A stretch of 64,000 bases of DNA from Burkholderiaceae bacterium (GCA_024235955.1 JACKLJ010000001.1:667501-731500); one strand, 5' to 3'. Counted from the first letter of the stretch, positions 27,651-36,115 are shown. The notes: generated by a model not told the origin, from the sequence alone. Numbers and translations: made by a program.

Positions 27651-29492
27651 TCACTGGCTTAGCCGTCGGTGTACCAGAAATTCGATGAAATCGGGCGGCG
27701 AAGGCGCTAGTGCCGCGCGGGCGCGATTGACTTCAATGAGCCCCTGACGTCCTAAGGGGGCGCTGGGCTCCCCGTCGATCCAGTGCGTGGCATCGCCATC
27801 CAGCTGTATTTGAAAGGGAGCAGCGTTGCCGGTGGACCAAGCCAGCAGACGGTCGCGTTGGACGCCCTGCGCGTGGATGACCAGCGATGCAGGTGTTGCA
27901 TCTGGTCCAAACAGGCGTCCGTGCAGCAAATCGGTGCACGAGCGCAGTCCGGCCAGATCCAGCATACCGGCTTGCAGGTCAGTTTGCTGCCATTGCCCTG
28001 AGATCGACCCTGCGGGAAGGCCCGATGGACCTATGACGATGGCGGGGATTCGCGACACGGCTCCAATCCCAAAGCGTGAAGACTCGTCAGGTTTCATCAC
28101 CGTCATACTTCGATGATCACCGGTGATCATCAGTACGCCGTGCTCGAAGTAATGCCTTGCGCGCAGTTGTTCCACCAAGTAGGCGATCTGCTCGTCGGCC
28201 CATCGGAACGCGGCGTCCTCGCCCTGAATGTCCGTTCCTGGGATGTGGAAGGGGGGGTGCGTAGAGACGGTCAGCAGCACCGAAAATACCTGTTCCGTGG
28301 TTTTCTCGCGATCCCACCATTGAAGATAGCGGTCATAGAGCGCGCGATCGCCGGCGTCATCGAAGCTGCCTCTGGGACGGCCGGCGTAGAACGGGTGTTC
28401 CGAGCCTTCAATGTGCTGAAACCCCAGCCCCTTGAGCCAGGAGCCCTTCTCAAGAAAGCCTAGGTTACCGGTGGTTAAGAACTGGGTGGTGTAGCCAGCT
28501 TGTTGCAGGCGCTGCAGGAAGTCAGCGTCCCAACTGGCTTCATAGCCCTGATAGGCGTGGGTGCTGCGGTAGCGGCCCACGGCGGGCAATGGCACACGGC
28601 CGGCCAGAAGGGCAATCAGCCCGCCGTCGGTGGTGAAGCCGTTGGCATGGAAGTGCTCAAAGTAAGTATTTTGTGCTGCCAAGACGTCAAGCTGCGGGGT
28701 GTCGTCGTCCGGTCCGCCTAGCAATCGGCTGTGGTGGGCAGAGAGGGATTCCACCACCAGCAGAATCACGGATTTGAGCTTGGACACCGGGCGCGGGCCC
28801 GTGCATTGCCTAGCTAACTCGGGTTCGGCTGCAAGCTGCTCCTTGAATGCACTGGAATAAGGCGTGTCCACACCGCTGCTTCGGTTGACGCTGATGACAT
28901 TGAGGTAGGCCTCTGTTCCGATGAAAGGCGGTGTGGAGGCTGAACTGCCGATCGCCAGGGCGGCTAGGCCGAGTGTGACCTGAACCCACGCTACCCGGGC
29001 GCGCTGTGGAGCGAGTGTCGTCCACAGCGACCATCCCAGCGCTGCCAACGCGAATCCGAGCAGCAGCAGGGCCCCTCGGCGCTCTTGAAGGAACGGCACC
29101 ACCACCGTCCAGGCCGCTCCGGTGTCTCCGCCGTAGCGGAAGACGTCGGCTACCTTGAGGCGGTAGTTGAAGATGAGAAAGACCGCCAGATCGGCGGTAT
29201 ATAGCAACAACAGCCCAATGATGACGATGGCCGCGCATGCTTTCAGCGCTCTGGACCGGGTAAACCACCCCACTGCGGAGGCGAGCAGCAGCGTAGAGGC
29301 TGACGCCAAGTCGCTCATCAGCACCGCATGGTCGAGGCAAGTCCGACAGCCGGCATAGGCGGCGAAAGTGTCCCGCACCGCATGCACACGCAGCGCGATC
29401 AGCAACGTCGTGCCACAAAGGGCCGCGATGCCAATTCCGCTCAGCAGCAGCGGTTTCGCGTAGCACGGTGCGGGAGTCTTGGCGCGACTCAT
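27651..29492 (-). CDS. Membrane phosphoglycerol transferase-like sulfatase-fold protein (OpgB/LtaS type)
   Basis: This 613-aa protein has four or five N-terminal membrane segments and a periplasmic alkaline-phosphatase/sulfatase-fold domain. Metal and nucleophile sites match OpgB/LtaS enzymes: the Glu in ILLVVESLSAHHSRL, the likely catalytic Thr in GFTTDGGLIALLAG, and Asp-His in LMITGDHRSMTV. OpgB moves phosphoglycerol from phosphatidylglycerol to periplasmic glucans; LtaS builds polyglycerolphosphate. The start codon at 29492 overlaps the ugpQ stop by ATGA, so the two are coupled. A function in phosphoglycerol metabolism is therefore likely, but the acceptor is unknown. Phosphoethanolamine transferase is a less likely alternative. 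Confidence 0.82.
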   Translation of the reverse strand: MSRAKTPAPCYAKPLLLSGIGIAALCGTTLLIALRVHAVRDTFAAYAGCRTCLDHAVLMSDLASASTLLLASAVGWFTRSRALKACAAIVIIGLLLLYTADLAVFLIFNYRLKVADVFRYGGDTGAAWTVVVPFLQERRGALLLLGFALAALGWSLWTTLAPQRARVAWVQVTLGLAALAIGSSASTPPFIGTEAYLNVISVNRSSGVDTPYSSAFKEQLAAEPELARQCTGPRPVSKLKSVILLVVESLSAHHSRLLGGPDDDTPQLDVLAAQNTYFEHFHANGFTTDGGLIALLAGRVPLPAVGRYRSTHAYQGYEASWDADFLQRLQQAGYTTQFLTTGNLGFLEKGSWLKGLGFQHIEGSEHPFYAGRPRGSFDDAGDRALYDRYLQWWDREKTTEQVFSVLLTVSTHPPFHIPGTDIQGEDAAFRWADEQIAYLVEQLRARHYFEHGVLMITGDHRSMTVMKPDESSRFGIGAVSRIPAIVIGPSGLPAGSISGQWQQTDLQAGMLDLAGLRSCTDLLHGRLFGPDATPASLVIHAQGVQRDRLLAWSTGNAAPFQIQLDGDATHWIDGEPSAPLGRQGLIEVNRARAALAPSPPDFIEFLVHRRLSQ

Positions 29493-30241
29493 TTCTGGTA
29501 TCCGTTTCCTGGAACAAAAAAATCCACCCGGTCGGTCACGACGCCGTCGGTGCCCAGGGCGATCAGCCGCTCGGCCGCCCATTCGTCGTTCACGGTGTAG
29601 CTGAGCGCGCGCAGGCCCATGCCGTGCACTCTGGCGACCAGGGCGGCGTCCCACAGCGCGTGGTTGCATACGATGGCGCTGCACTTCAGCTGCTCGGCAT
29701 AGCCGAAACAGCCGTCCCACAGCGTGTCGAGCAGCAGGCCGCGCGGCAGTTGCGGCGCGGCCTTCAGCGCGCCCAGCAGCGCTTCCGGCCGGAACGATGT
29801 CAGCAGCGGCGGCACGGGGGCGGCCTGCCACTGCCGGGCGGCCAAGGCCGCCACCACCGCGCCGGTGCGTTCTTCCACGCCGGGGGTGGGCTTGATCTCG
29901 ATGTCCAGCAGCAGCCGGTTGGCCAGGCACCAGCGCGCCAGGTTCTCCAGCGTGGGGATGGGCTCGCCCGCGTAGCCGCGCGAATGCCAGCTGCCGGCGT
30001 CCAGCTGCGCCAGCGCCGACCAGGGCTGCTCGCCGGCGGTGCCGTGGCCGCTGGTGGTGCGCTCCAGCGTGCTGTCGTGCAGCAGAAAGGGCACGCCGTC
30101 GGCCGAGAGCTTGGCGTCGCACTCGAACATCCGGTAGCCGTGCTGCGCGCCCAGGCGGAAGGCGGCCAGCGTGTTCTCGGGCGCCAGCTTGCCGGCGCCG
30201 CGGTGGGCGATCCAGAACGGGTAGGGCCAGTCGGTCAGCAT
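29489..30241 (-). CDS. ugpQ: Glycerophosphodiester phosphodiesterase
   Basis: UgpQ hydrolyses glycerophosphodiesters to glycerol-3-phosphate and an alcohol. The 250-aa cytoplasmic protein has the GDPD catalytic motifs: WIAHRGAGKLAPENTLAAF (His and Arg-Gly), FECDAKLSADGVPFLLHD (Glu, Asp, His), and LDIEIKPTP (metal Glu and Lys). There is no signal peptide. It belongs to the ugp group, separated from ugpC by an inserted alcohol dehydrogenase gene. An R1 repeat lies just upstream of its start. Confidence 0.94.
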   Translation of the reverse strand: MLTDWPYPFWIAHRGAGKLAPENTLAAFRLGAQHGYRMFECDAKLSADGVPFLLHDSTLERTTSGHGTAGEQPWSALAQLDAGSWHSRGYAGEPIPTLENLARWCLANRLLLDIEIKPTPGVEERTGAVVAALAARQWQAAPVPPLLTSFRPEALLGALKAAPQLPRGLLLDTLWDGCFGYAEQLKCSAIVCNHALWDAALVARVHGMGLRALSYTVNDEWAAERLIALGTDGVVTDRVDFFVPGNGYQK

Positions 30242-30259
30242 CGGGGTTACTCAGAAATT

Positions 30260-30303
30260 GATAGCTGGTTGCGGCCGTCACAAAAGGGCCAGAGGCCGAA
30301 AAG
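30260..30303 (+). repeat. R1 repeat, copy 5
   Basis: Forward-sense copy with GATAGCTGGTTGCGGCC, the loop GTCACAAAA shared with copy 8, then GGGCCAGAGGCCGAAAA. It lies 19 nt upstream of the ugpQ start. Confidence 0.8.
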
Positions 30304-30344
30304 ATGCATGAACGGCGTGCTCACGATGCCGTGTGCCGCTTTCG

Positions 30345-30390
30345 CCGGACTGCCGGTCCTGGCTCCGGGAAGGCGCCAGGCGACTCAGGG
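30345..30390 (-). repeat. R2 repeat, copy 5 (partial), at the qor-like stop
   Basis: On the minus strand this reads CTCCCCCTGAGTCGC followed by GCGCCTTCCCGGAGCC, the diverged opening of R2. The TGA inside the opening is the stop codon of the alcohol dehydrogenase gene. The second R2 hairpin is missing. Confidence 0.5.
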
Positions 30391-31425
30391 GGAGCCATCG
30401 ATGGCCAACGCAATCTTGCCGAACTGCTGCCCGGATTCCAGCCGGCTCAGCGCCGCATGCACCTCGTCCAGCGGAAACGTTTGCTCGATCACCGGCCGCA
30501 GCCCCTGCTGCTGGCAGAAGCCCAGCAGGTCGTGCAGCTCGCCCAGCGTGCCGAGCGTGGAGCCGATCACCTGCAGCTGGCGGATGAACAGGCGGCGCAA
30601 ATCGGCACCGGGCTGGTCGCCGCTGGTGGCGCCGCAGGTGACCAGGCGGCCGCCGCGCACCAGCGACTTCATGGCCGCCGGCCACACGGCTTCGCCGACG
30701 TTCTCGAACACCACGTCGACGCCGCGGCCGCCGGTCAGGCTCTGCACCGCCTTGGCCACGTCCTGCGTGGCGCTGTTGACGGCGTGGTCGGCGCCCAGCT
30801 GCAGCGCGCGTGCCAGCTTGGTGTCGTCGCGCGAGGTGACGATCACGCGCGCGCCCAGCGCCTTGGCGATCTGCAGGCCGGCCAGCGACACGCCGCCGCC
30901 GATGCCGAACACCAGCACCGTCTCCCACGCCTTCAGCCGCGCCTGCGTGACCAGCATGCGCCAGGCGGTCAGGTGGTTCACGCCCAGCGCGGCGCCTTCG
31001 GCAAAGCTCCAGCCTTCGGGCAGCGGCAGCGCGTTGCGCGCCGGCACGGTGACGTATTGGGCGAAGGTGCCCTCGCGGTGCTCGCCCAGCACCTGGTAGC
31101 GGGTGCACAGCACGTCGTCGCCGCGCAGGCAGAACTCGCAGCGGCCGCAGGCCACGCCGGGGTGCAGCAGCACGCGCTGGCCGGGCGTGAGCAGGGGCTC
31201 GTCGGCATCGGCCTCGTCCACCGTGCCGGCGCCGTCCAGCCCCATGATCTGCGGCAGCGCGTGGGTGATGCCGGCGCCGCTGTCGCGCATGTACAGGTCC
31301 ACACGGTTGAGCGTGGCGGCGTGCAGGCGCACCCGCACCTGGCCGGGCGCGCGTGGGGGCAGCGGGCGCTCGCCCACGGTGACGACCTCGTTGCCGCCGT
31401 GGCCGGTGAGAAAGGCTGCTTTCAT
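30385..31425 (-). CDS. Zinc-type alcohol dehydrogenase / quinone oxidoreductase-like (MDR family)
   Basis: This 346-aa protein belongs to the medium-chain dehydrogenase/reductase superfamily. The N-terminal GroES-like domain carries the structural-zinc cysteines CGRCEFCLRGDDVLC. The Rossmann domain begins VLVFGIGGGVSLAGLQIAKALGARVIVTS, with NADP(H)-type loop features. The substrate is not recognised; related proteins act on aldehydes, crotonyl-type substrates or quinones. The ATG at 31425 is preferred over a TTG at 31431. It interrupts the ugpC-ugpQ order, and its stop codon falls in a partial R2 repeat. Confidence 0.88.
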   Translation of the reverse strand: MKAAFLTGHGGNEVVTVGERPLPPRAPGQVRVRLHAATLNRVDLYMRDSGAGITHALPQIMGLDGAGTVDEADADEPLLTPGQRVLLHPGVACGRCEFCLRGDDVLCTRYQVLGEHREGTFAQYVTVPARNALPLPEGWSFAEGAALGVNHLTAWRMLVTQARLKAWETVLVFGIGGGVSLAGLQIAKALGARVIVTSRDDTKLARALQLGADHAVNSATQDVAKAVQSLTGGRGVDVVFENVGEAVWPAAMKSLVRGGRLVTCGATSGDQPGADLRRLFIRQLQVIGSTLGTLGELHDLLGFCQQQGLRPVIEQTFPLDEVHAALSRLESGQQFGKIALAIDGSP

Positions 31426-31429
31426 GGTC

Positions 31430-31472
31430 AAAAGTGGCTCCGGCCCAATAATGGCGGGCGCAGGCAGCTATG
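31430..31472 (-). repeat. R1 repeat, copy 6
   Basis: Reverse-sense copy: AAGTGGCTCCGGCCC, loop AATAATGGC, then GGGCGCAGGCAGCTAT. It abuts the alcohol dehydrogenase start codon on its upstream side. Confidence 0.8.
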
Positions 31473-31506
31473 AATAAGTTAGCAATCCGGGCCGCACTCG
31501 GCCTAT

Positions 31507-32541
31507 TCAGGCTTCCGCTCGCAGGCCGGTGGCGGCGTCGAACCAGTGCACGCGGTCTTCTAGCGGCGCCACCAGCAGGGTCTGGCCGAGCTCGGGCGGG
31601 GCTTCGGTTTCGTGCATGCGCAGGATCGCCCATTCGCCGCCCTGGCCTTCGGCGTCGCCGCCCAGCCAGCCGTACACCAGGCGCTCGGCACCCAGCATCT
31701 CGATGGTTTCCACCCGCATGCGCCAGCCGTCGGTGCCTACGGCGCGCAGGTGCTCGGGCCGCACGCCCAGGATGCGGCCTTCGGGGATGCCCGGCGCCTT
31801 TTGCAGCAGGTTCATGGGCGGCGAGCCGATGAAGCTGGCCACGAAGGTGGTCTGCGGCCGGTGGTACACCTCTTCCGGCGTGCCGAACTGCTCCATGCGG
31901 CCGGCGTTCATCACGATCATGCGCTCGGCCAGCGTCATGGCCTCCACCTGGTCGTGGGTGACGAACAGGCTGGTGATGCCCAGGTCGCGGTGCAGCTTCT
32001 CGATCTCCAGCCGGGTCTGGGCGCGCAGCTTGGCATCAAGGTTGGAGAGCGGCTCGTCAAAGAGGAACACTTGCGGCTGGCGCACGATGGCGCGGCCCAT
32101 GGCCACGCGCTGGCGTTGCCCGCCAGAGAGCTCGCGCGGCTTGCGCTGCAAAAAGCTGCCCAGCTCCAGGATCTGCGCTGCCTTGTCGACGCGGGCGCGG
32201 ATCTCGGCCTCCGGCACCTTCTTGATCTTGAGCCCGTAGGCCATGTTGTCGAACACGCTCATGTGCGGGTAGAGCGCATAGTTCTGGAACACCATGGCGA
32301 TGTCGCGCCTGGCCGGCTCCAGCTCGTTGACCACCCGGCCGCCGATGCTGATGGTGCCGCCCGAGATCTCCTCCAGCCCCGCCACCATGCGAAGCAGCGT
32401 CGATTTGCCGCAGCCCGACGGCCCGACGATGACGACGAACTCGCCGTCCTTCACCTCGGCCGTCACGCCGTGGATCACCTGGTTGGTCTTCTTGCCGCTG
32501 CCGTAGCGCTTGACGACGTTGTTGAATTCGATGGAGGCCAT
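31507..32541 (-). CDS. ugpC: sn-Glycerol-3-phosphate ABC transporter ATP-binding protein
   Basis: UgpC is the ATPase of the UgpBAEC importer for glycerol-3-phosphate and glycerophosphodiesters. The 344-aa protein has Walker A GPSGCGKST, the Q loop VFQNYALYPHMSV, the LSGGQRQRVAMGRA signature, Walker B VFLFDEPLSNLDA, the His switch FVTHD, and a MalK-type C-terminal regulatory domain. Its ATG overlaps the ugpE stop by 1 nt (TAATG). The gene order ugpB-A-E-C matches the E. coli operon. Confidence 0.96.
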   Translation of the reverse strand: MASIEFNNVVKRYGSGKKTNQVIHGVTAEVKDGEFVVIVGPSGCGKSTLLRMVAGLEEISGGTISIGGRVVNELEPARRDIAMVFQNYALYPHMSVFDNMAYGLKIKKVPEAEIRARVDKAAQILELGSFLQRKPRELSGGQRQRVAMGRAIVRQPQVFLFDEPLSNLDAKLRAQTRLEIEKLHRDLGITSLFVTHDQVEAMTLAERMIVMNAGRMEQFGTPEEVYHRPQTTFVASFIGSPPMNLLQKAPGIPEGRILGVRPEHLRAVGTDGWRMRVETIEMLGAERLVYGWLGGDAEGQGGEWAILRMHETEAPPELGQTLLVAPLEDRVHWFDAATGLRAEA

Positions 32542-33398
32542 TATTTCTCTGTATCCACCAGCCCTTTGACGAACCACTTCTGCATCAGCACCACCACCAG
32601 CGCCGGCGGGATCATGGCCAGGATAGCGGTGGCCATGACCACGTTCCATTCCACGTAGATCTCGCCGAAGATGGCGCGCTTGATGCCCAGCACGATGGGG
32701 TACATGTCTTCGCTGGTGGTCACGATCAGCGGCCACAGGTACTGGTTCCAGCCGTAGATGAACTGGATCACGAACAGGGCGGCCATGCTGGTGCGCGACA
32801 GCGGCAGCAGGATGTCCTTGAAGAAGCGCATCGGCCCGGCGCCGTCGATGCGCGCGGCCTCGGCCAGCTCGTCCGGCACCGTCAAAAAGAACTGGCGGAA
32901 CAGGAAGGTGGCGGTGGCCGAGGCGATCAGCGGCACCGTGAGGCCCGCGTAGCTGTTGAGCATCTTGAGGTTCGACACCACTTCGTAGGTGGGGCCGATG
33001 CGCACTTCCACCGGCAGCATCAGGGTGATGAAGATCATCCAGAACACCAGCCCGCGGAACGGGAAGCGGAAGTAGACGATGGCGAAGGCCGACAGCATGG
33101 AGATGGCGATCTTGCCGATGGCGATCACCATGGCGGTGACGAAGCTCACCCACAGCATCGGCCAGCCAGGCGCGATGGTACCGCCGCCTTCGACCTTGCC
33201 GCCCCACAGCGCCAGCCGGTAGCTGTGCACGACGTTGTCGCCCGGTATCAGCGACATCGGGTGACTGGAAGCGATCTGCGCCGCCGTCTGCGTGCTGGCG
33301 ACGAAGGCCAGGTACACCGGAAACGCGATGATGCACACGCCCACGATCAGCACCGCGTGCGCCACGAAATCCAGCACCGGCCGGCGTTCAACCATCAT
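32541..33398 (-). CDS. ugpE: sn-Glycerol-3-phosphate ABC transporter permease UgpE
   Basis: This 285-aa inner-membrane permease has six membrane segments and the cytoplasmic EAA loop EAARIDGAGPMRFFKDILLPLS that docks on UgpC. It pairs with UgpA to form the channel. It overlaps ugpC by 1 nt. A 163-nt gap containing an R2 repeat separates it from ugpA, unusual inside such an operon. Confidence 0.95.
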   Translation of the reverse strand: MMVERRPVLDFVAHAVLIVGVCIIAFPVYLAFVASTQTAAQIASSHPMSLIPGDNVVHSYRLALWGGKVEGGGTIAPGWPMLWVSFVTAMVIAIGKIAISMLSAFAIVYFRFPFRGLVFWMIFITLMLPVEVRIGPTYEVVSNLKMLNSYAGLTVPLIASATATFLFRQFFLTVPDELAEAARIDGAGPMRFFKDILLPLSRTSMAALFVIQFIYGWNQYLWPLIVTTSEDMYPIVLGIKRAIFGEIYVEWNVVMATAILAMIPPALVVVLMQKWFVKGLVDTEK

Positions 33399-33454
33399 GG
33401 CGTGGCGATCCAGTTGAGCACCGGAACTTCCGGCGGCGCAGCACGCCGCTCAGA

Positions 33455-33561
33455 CGGCCGCGGAGTAGGCCGTGCCAGCGGACGCCGTGGAGCGGGCTTG
33501 GCCCGGCCACTGGCGTCGTCCCCCCCTCCGGGGGGAAGGCGCGAAGCGACACAAGGGGGCG
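33455..33561 (-). repeat. R2 repeat, copy 4, between ugpA and ugpE
   Basis: On the minus strand it starts directly at the ugpA stop with CGCCCCCTTGTGTCGC, continues with the GGAGGGGGGGACGACGCCAG hairpin arm and ends CTCCGCGGCC. It lies within the ugp operon, so its hairpins may lower expression of ugpE and ugpC relative to ugpA. Confidence 0.8.
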
Positions 33562-34443
33562 TCAATACTGCACCTTCTTCTCGACAAACCGGAACTGGAA
33601 CACCGTCAGCAGGATGACGATGGCCATCAGCACCACCGACTGCGCGGCCGAGCCGCCCATGTCCAGCGCCTTGAAGCCGTCGTAGTACACGCGGTAGACC
33701 AGGATGGCCGTGTCCTTGCCCGGGCCGCCATGCGTGGCCGCGTCGACGATGGCGAAAGTGTCGAAGAACGCGTAGATCACGTTCATCACCAGCAGGAAGA
33801 AGGTGGTGGGCGAGAGCAGCGGGAACACGATGGTCCAGAAGCGCCGCCAGGGCGAGGCGCCGTCGATGGTGGCGGCCTCGATCACCGCGCCCGGGATCGA
33901 CTGCAGCCCCGCCAGGAAGAACAGGAAGTTGTAGGAAATCTGCTTCCAGACGGCGGCGATCACGATCAGCGTCATGGCGTCGCGCGCGTTCAGCAGGTGG
34001 TTCCAGTTGTAGCCCATGGCCTGCAGCGCATACGAGACGATGCCCCAGGGCGATGCGAACATCATCAGCCACAGCACGCCCGCCACCACCGGCGCCACGG
34101 CGTAGGGCCAGATCAGCAGTGTCTTGTAGAGCGTGGCGCCGCGCACCACGCGGTTGGCCATCACCGCCAGCAGCAGCGCGATGCTGATGCCGCACACAGC
34201 CACCAGCAGCGAGAACACCGCCGTGGTCTGGAACGAGGTGGCGTAGCTCGGGTCGTTCCACAGCCGCTCGAAGTTGGTCATGCCGACGTACTGCCGGCTC
34301 ATGCCGAACGCGTCTTCCTGCAGCACGCTCTGGTAGAGCGCCTGCCCCGCCGGCCAGAAGAAGAACACCAGCACGATCGCCATCTGCGGTGCGATCAGCA
34401 GCCACGGCAGCCAGGCGGACTTGAAGCGAACGCGCTTTTCCAT
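33562..34443 (-). CDS. ugpA: sn-Glycerol-3-phosphate ABC transporter permease UgpA
   Basis: This 293-aa inner-membrane permease has six membrane segments and the EAA loop EAATIDGASPWRRFWTIVFPLLS. It starts MEKRVRFKSAWLPWLLIAPQ, as UgpA proteins do, and ends VFQFRFVEKKVQY. It forms the transport channel with UgpE. It lies downstream of ugpB after a 284-nt gap that holds a terminator and an R1 copy. Confidence 0.95.
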   Translation of the reverse strand: MEKRVRFKSAWLPWLLIAPQMAIVLVFFFWPAGQALYQSVLQEDAFGMSRQYVGMTNFERLWNDPSYATSFQTTAVFSLLVAVCGISIALLLAVMANRVVRGATLYKTLLIWPYAVAPVVAGVLWLMMFASPWGIVSYALQAMGYNWNHLLNARDAMTLIVIAAVWKQISYNFLFFLAGLQSIPGAVIEAATIDGASPWRRFWTIVFPLLSPTTFFLLVMNVIYAFFDTFAIVDAATHGGPGKDTAILVYRVYYDGFKALDMGGSAAQSVVLMAIVILLTVFQFRFVEKKVQY

Positions 34444-34549
34444 GGGCGGCCATCATAGCGGCAGGGCACGGCCTGCCGGGGCAGCATCAACCCGAATGGG
34501 CAGCGGTGCGGTGGAGCGTTGCACGGGGTTTGGATTGCTATTAATAGAT

Positions 34550-34592
34550 GAGCTGTCTGCGCCCTCTGGACAATGGCTGCAGACCGAAAAGG
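34550..34592 (+). repeat. R1 repeat, copy 7 (degenerate)
   Basis: This diverged forward copy reads GAGCTGTCTGCGCCC, then a loop and GGCTGCAGACCGAAAAGG. It lies between ugpB and ugpA; similarity is weaker than for other copies. Confidence 0.55.
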
Positions 34593-34652
34593 CTTGAAAA
34601 TGCTCAGGCGGACCAGCGGGTGGCGGCGCGTCGCCCGCGCGACCCGGCACCA

Positions 34653-34686
34653 GCGAAAAGCCCGCCACGGCAGGGGCCGGGCGGGC
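34653..34686 (-). terminator. Terminator after ugpB
   Basis: On the minus strand GCCCGCC (34686-34680) pairs with GGCGGGC (34666-34660), followed by TTTT at 34659-34656. It sits between ugpB and ugpA, where partial termination would keep the binding protein in excess over the permeases. Confidence 0.6.
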
Positions 34687-34727
34687 GGGGCTGGCGGGGG
34701 GTACAGGCACCCCGTTACCGGCGGCGC

Positions 34728-36044
34728 TCAGCCGCCGTTGGCCTTCTGGAAGCGCTCCAGCTGTTCGTTGCCGCGCTTGGTGATGTTGCCCAGCACTTCC
34801 TTCACCGTCTTCTTGCCCGACCACAGGCCTTCGGTTTCCTCGTCGATGACGGTGCGGATCTGCACGAAGTTGCCCAGGCGGATGCCGCGCGACTTGTCGG
34901 TGGTCTTACGGATCATCTGCTGCACGGCCACGTCGGTGCCGGGGTTCTGCTTGTAGTAGCCGGATTTCTCGGTCAGCTCGTAGGCGGCGATGGTCACCGG
35001 CAGGTAGCCGGTGCGCTGGTGGCTGGCGGCCGCCACCTCGGGCTTGGAGAGGTAGGCGAAGAACTGGCCGACGCCCTTGTAGACCTCCGGCTTCTTGCCG
35101 TTCATCACCCACAGGCTGGCGCCGCCGATCACGGTGTTCTGCGGCGCGCCCGGCACGTCGGGGTAGTAGGGCAGGGTGCTGATGCCGGCGGCGAACTTGG
35201 CGTTGCGCTTGACGTTGCCGTACAGGCCCGAAGAGCCGGTGATCATGGCGCATTCGCCCGAGACGAAGGTGGCGTCGGCGGCGTTGTTGCGGCCCTTGTA
35301 GACGAACAGCCCCTGCTGCGCCATGTTGGCCAGGTTCTGCAGGTGGCGCTCGTGCAGCGGCGTGTTCACCGCCATGCGCGCGCCCAGCCCGCCGAAGCCG
35401 TTGTTCTGGGTGGCGAACAGCACGTTGTGCCAGGTGGAGAAGCTCTCCAGCTGCGTCCAGCTGATCCAGCTGGTGGTGAACGGGCACTTGTGGCCGGCGG
35501 CCTTCAGCTTGGCGGCGGCGGCGGCCACCTCGGGCCAGGTCTTGGGCGGCTTGTCGGGGTCGAGCCCGGCGGCCTTGAAGGCGTCCTTGTTGTAGTGGAA
35601 GACGGTGGTCGAGCTGTTGAACGGGAAGCTCAGCATCTGGCCGTTGGGCGCCGTGTAGTAGCCGGCCACCGCGGGCACGTAGGCCTTGGGATCGAAGCTG
35701 GCGCCGGCCATCTTCATGACCTCGGCCACCGGCTTGATGGCGCCCTTGCTGGCCATCATGGTGGCGGTGCCGACCTCGAACACCTGCAGGATGTCGGGCG
35801 CGTTGCCGGCGCGGAACGCTGCGATGGCGGCCGTCATGGATTCGTCGTAGCTGCCCTTGAAGGTGGGTACCACCTTGTATTCGCTCTGGCTGGCGTTGAA
35901 CTCCTTGGCCAGGTCGTTCACCCATTCGCCCAGGGCGCCGCCCATGGAGTGCCACCACTGGATCTCGGTGGCGGCGTGGGCCGGGAACGCCAGGAGCGCT
36001 GCGCAGGCGGCTGCGGCCAGGTGGTAACGACGTACGCTTGTCAT
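34728..36044 (-). CDS. ugpB: sn-Glycerol-3-phosphate-binding protein UgpB
   Basis: UgpB captures glycerol-3-phosphate and glycerophosphodiesters in the periplasm and delivers them to UgpAE. The 438-aa protein has a signal peptide (VRRYHLAAAACAALLAFPAHA) and the family start ATEIQWWHSMGGALGEWVNDLAKEFNASQSEYKVVP. The ATG at 36044 is supported by GGAG upstream. It is the first gene of the ugp operon and divergent from the large dehydrogenase gene. Confidence 0.95.
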   Translation of the reverse strand: MTSVRRYHLAAAACAALLAFPAHAATEIQWWHSMGGALGEWVNDLAKEFNASQSEYKVVPTFKGSYDESMTAAIAAFRAGNAPDILQVFEVGTATMMASKGAIKPVAEVMKMAGASFDPKAYVPAVAGYYTAPNGQMLSFPFNSSTTVFHYNKDAFKAAGLDPDKPPKTWPEVAAAAAKLKAAGHKCPFTTSWISWTQLESFSTWHNVLFATQNNGFGGLGARMAVNTPLHERHLQNLANMAQQGLFVYKGRNNAADATFVSGECAMITGSSGLYGNVKRNAKFAAGISTLPYYPDVPGAPQNTVIGGASLWVMNGKKPEVYKGVGQFFAYLSKPEVAAASHQRTGYLPVTIAAYELTEKSGYYKQNPGTDVAVQQMIRKTTDKSRGIRLGNFVQIRTVIDEETEGLWSGKKTVKEVLGNITKRGNEQLERFQKANGG

Positions 36045-36103
36045 GTGTGTCTCCATCTCCAAAGAAAATAGGGGCCAAAGCTTAGCCCCGGTTTGTGATC
36101 GAA

Positions 36104-36115
36104 CGATTGCAATCG
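36104..36115. promoter_or_regulatory. Palindromic operator candidate between ugpB and the dehydrogenase
   Basis: CGATTGCAATCG is a perfect 12-bp palindrome in the divergent promoter region, about 60 nt upstream of ugpB. A second inverted repeat, GGGGC and GCCCC at 36071-36089, lies nearer the ugpB start. No clear tandem Pho box was found. The regulator is unknown. Confidence 0.35.
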
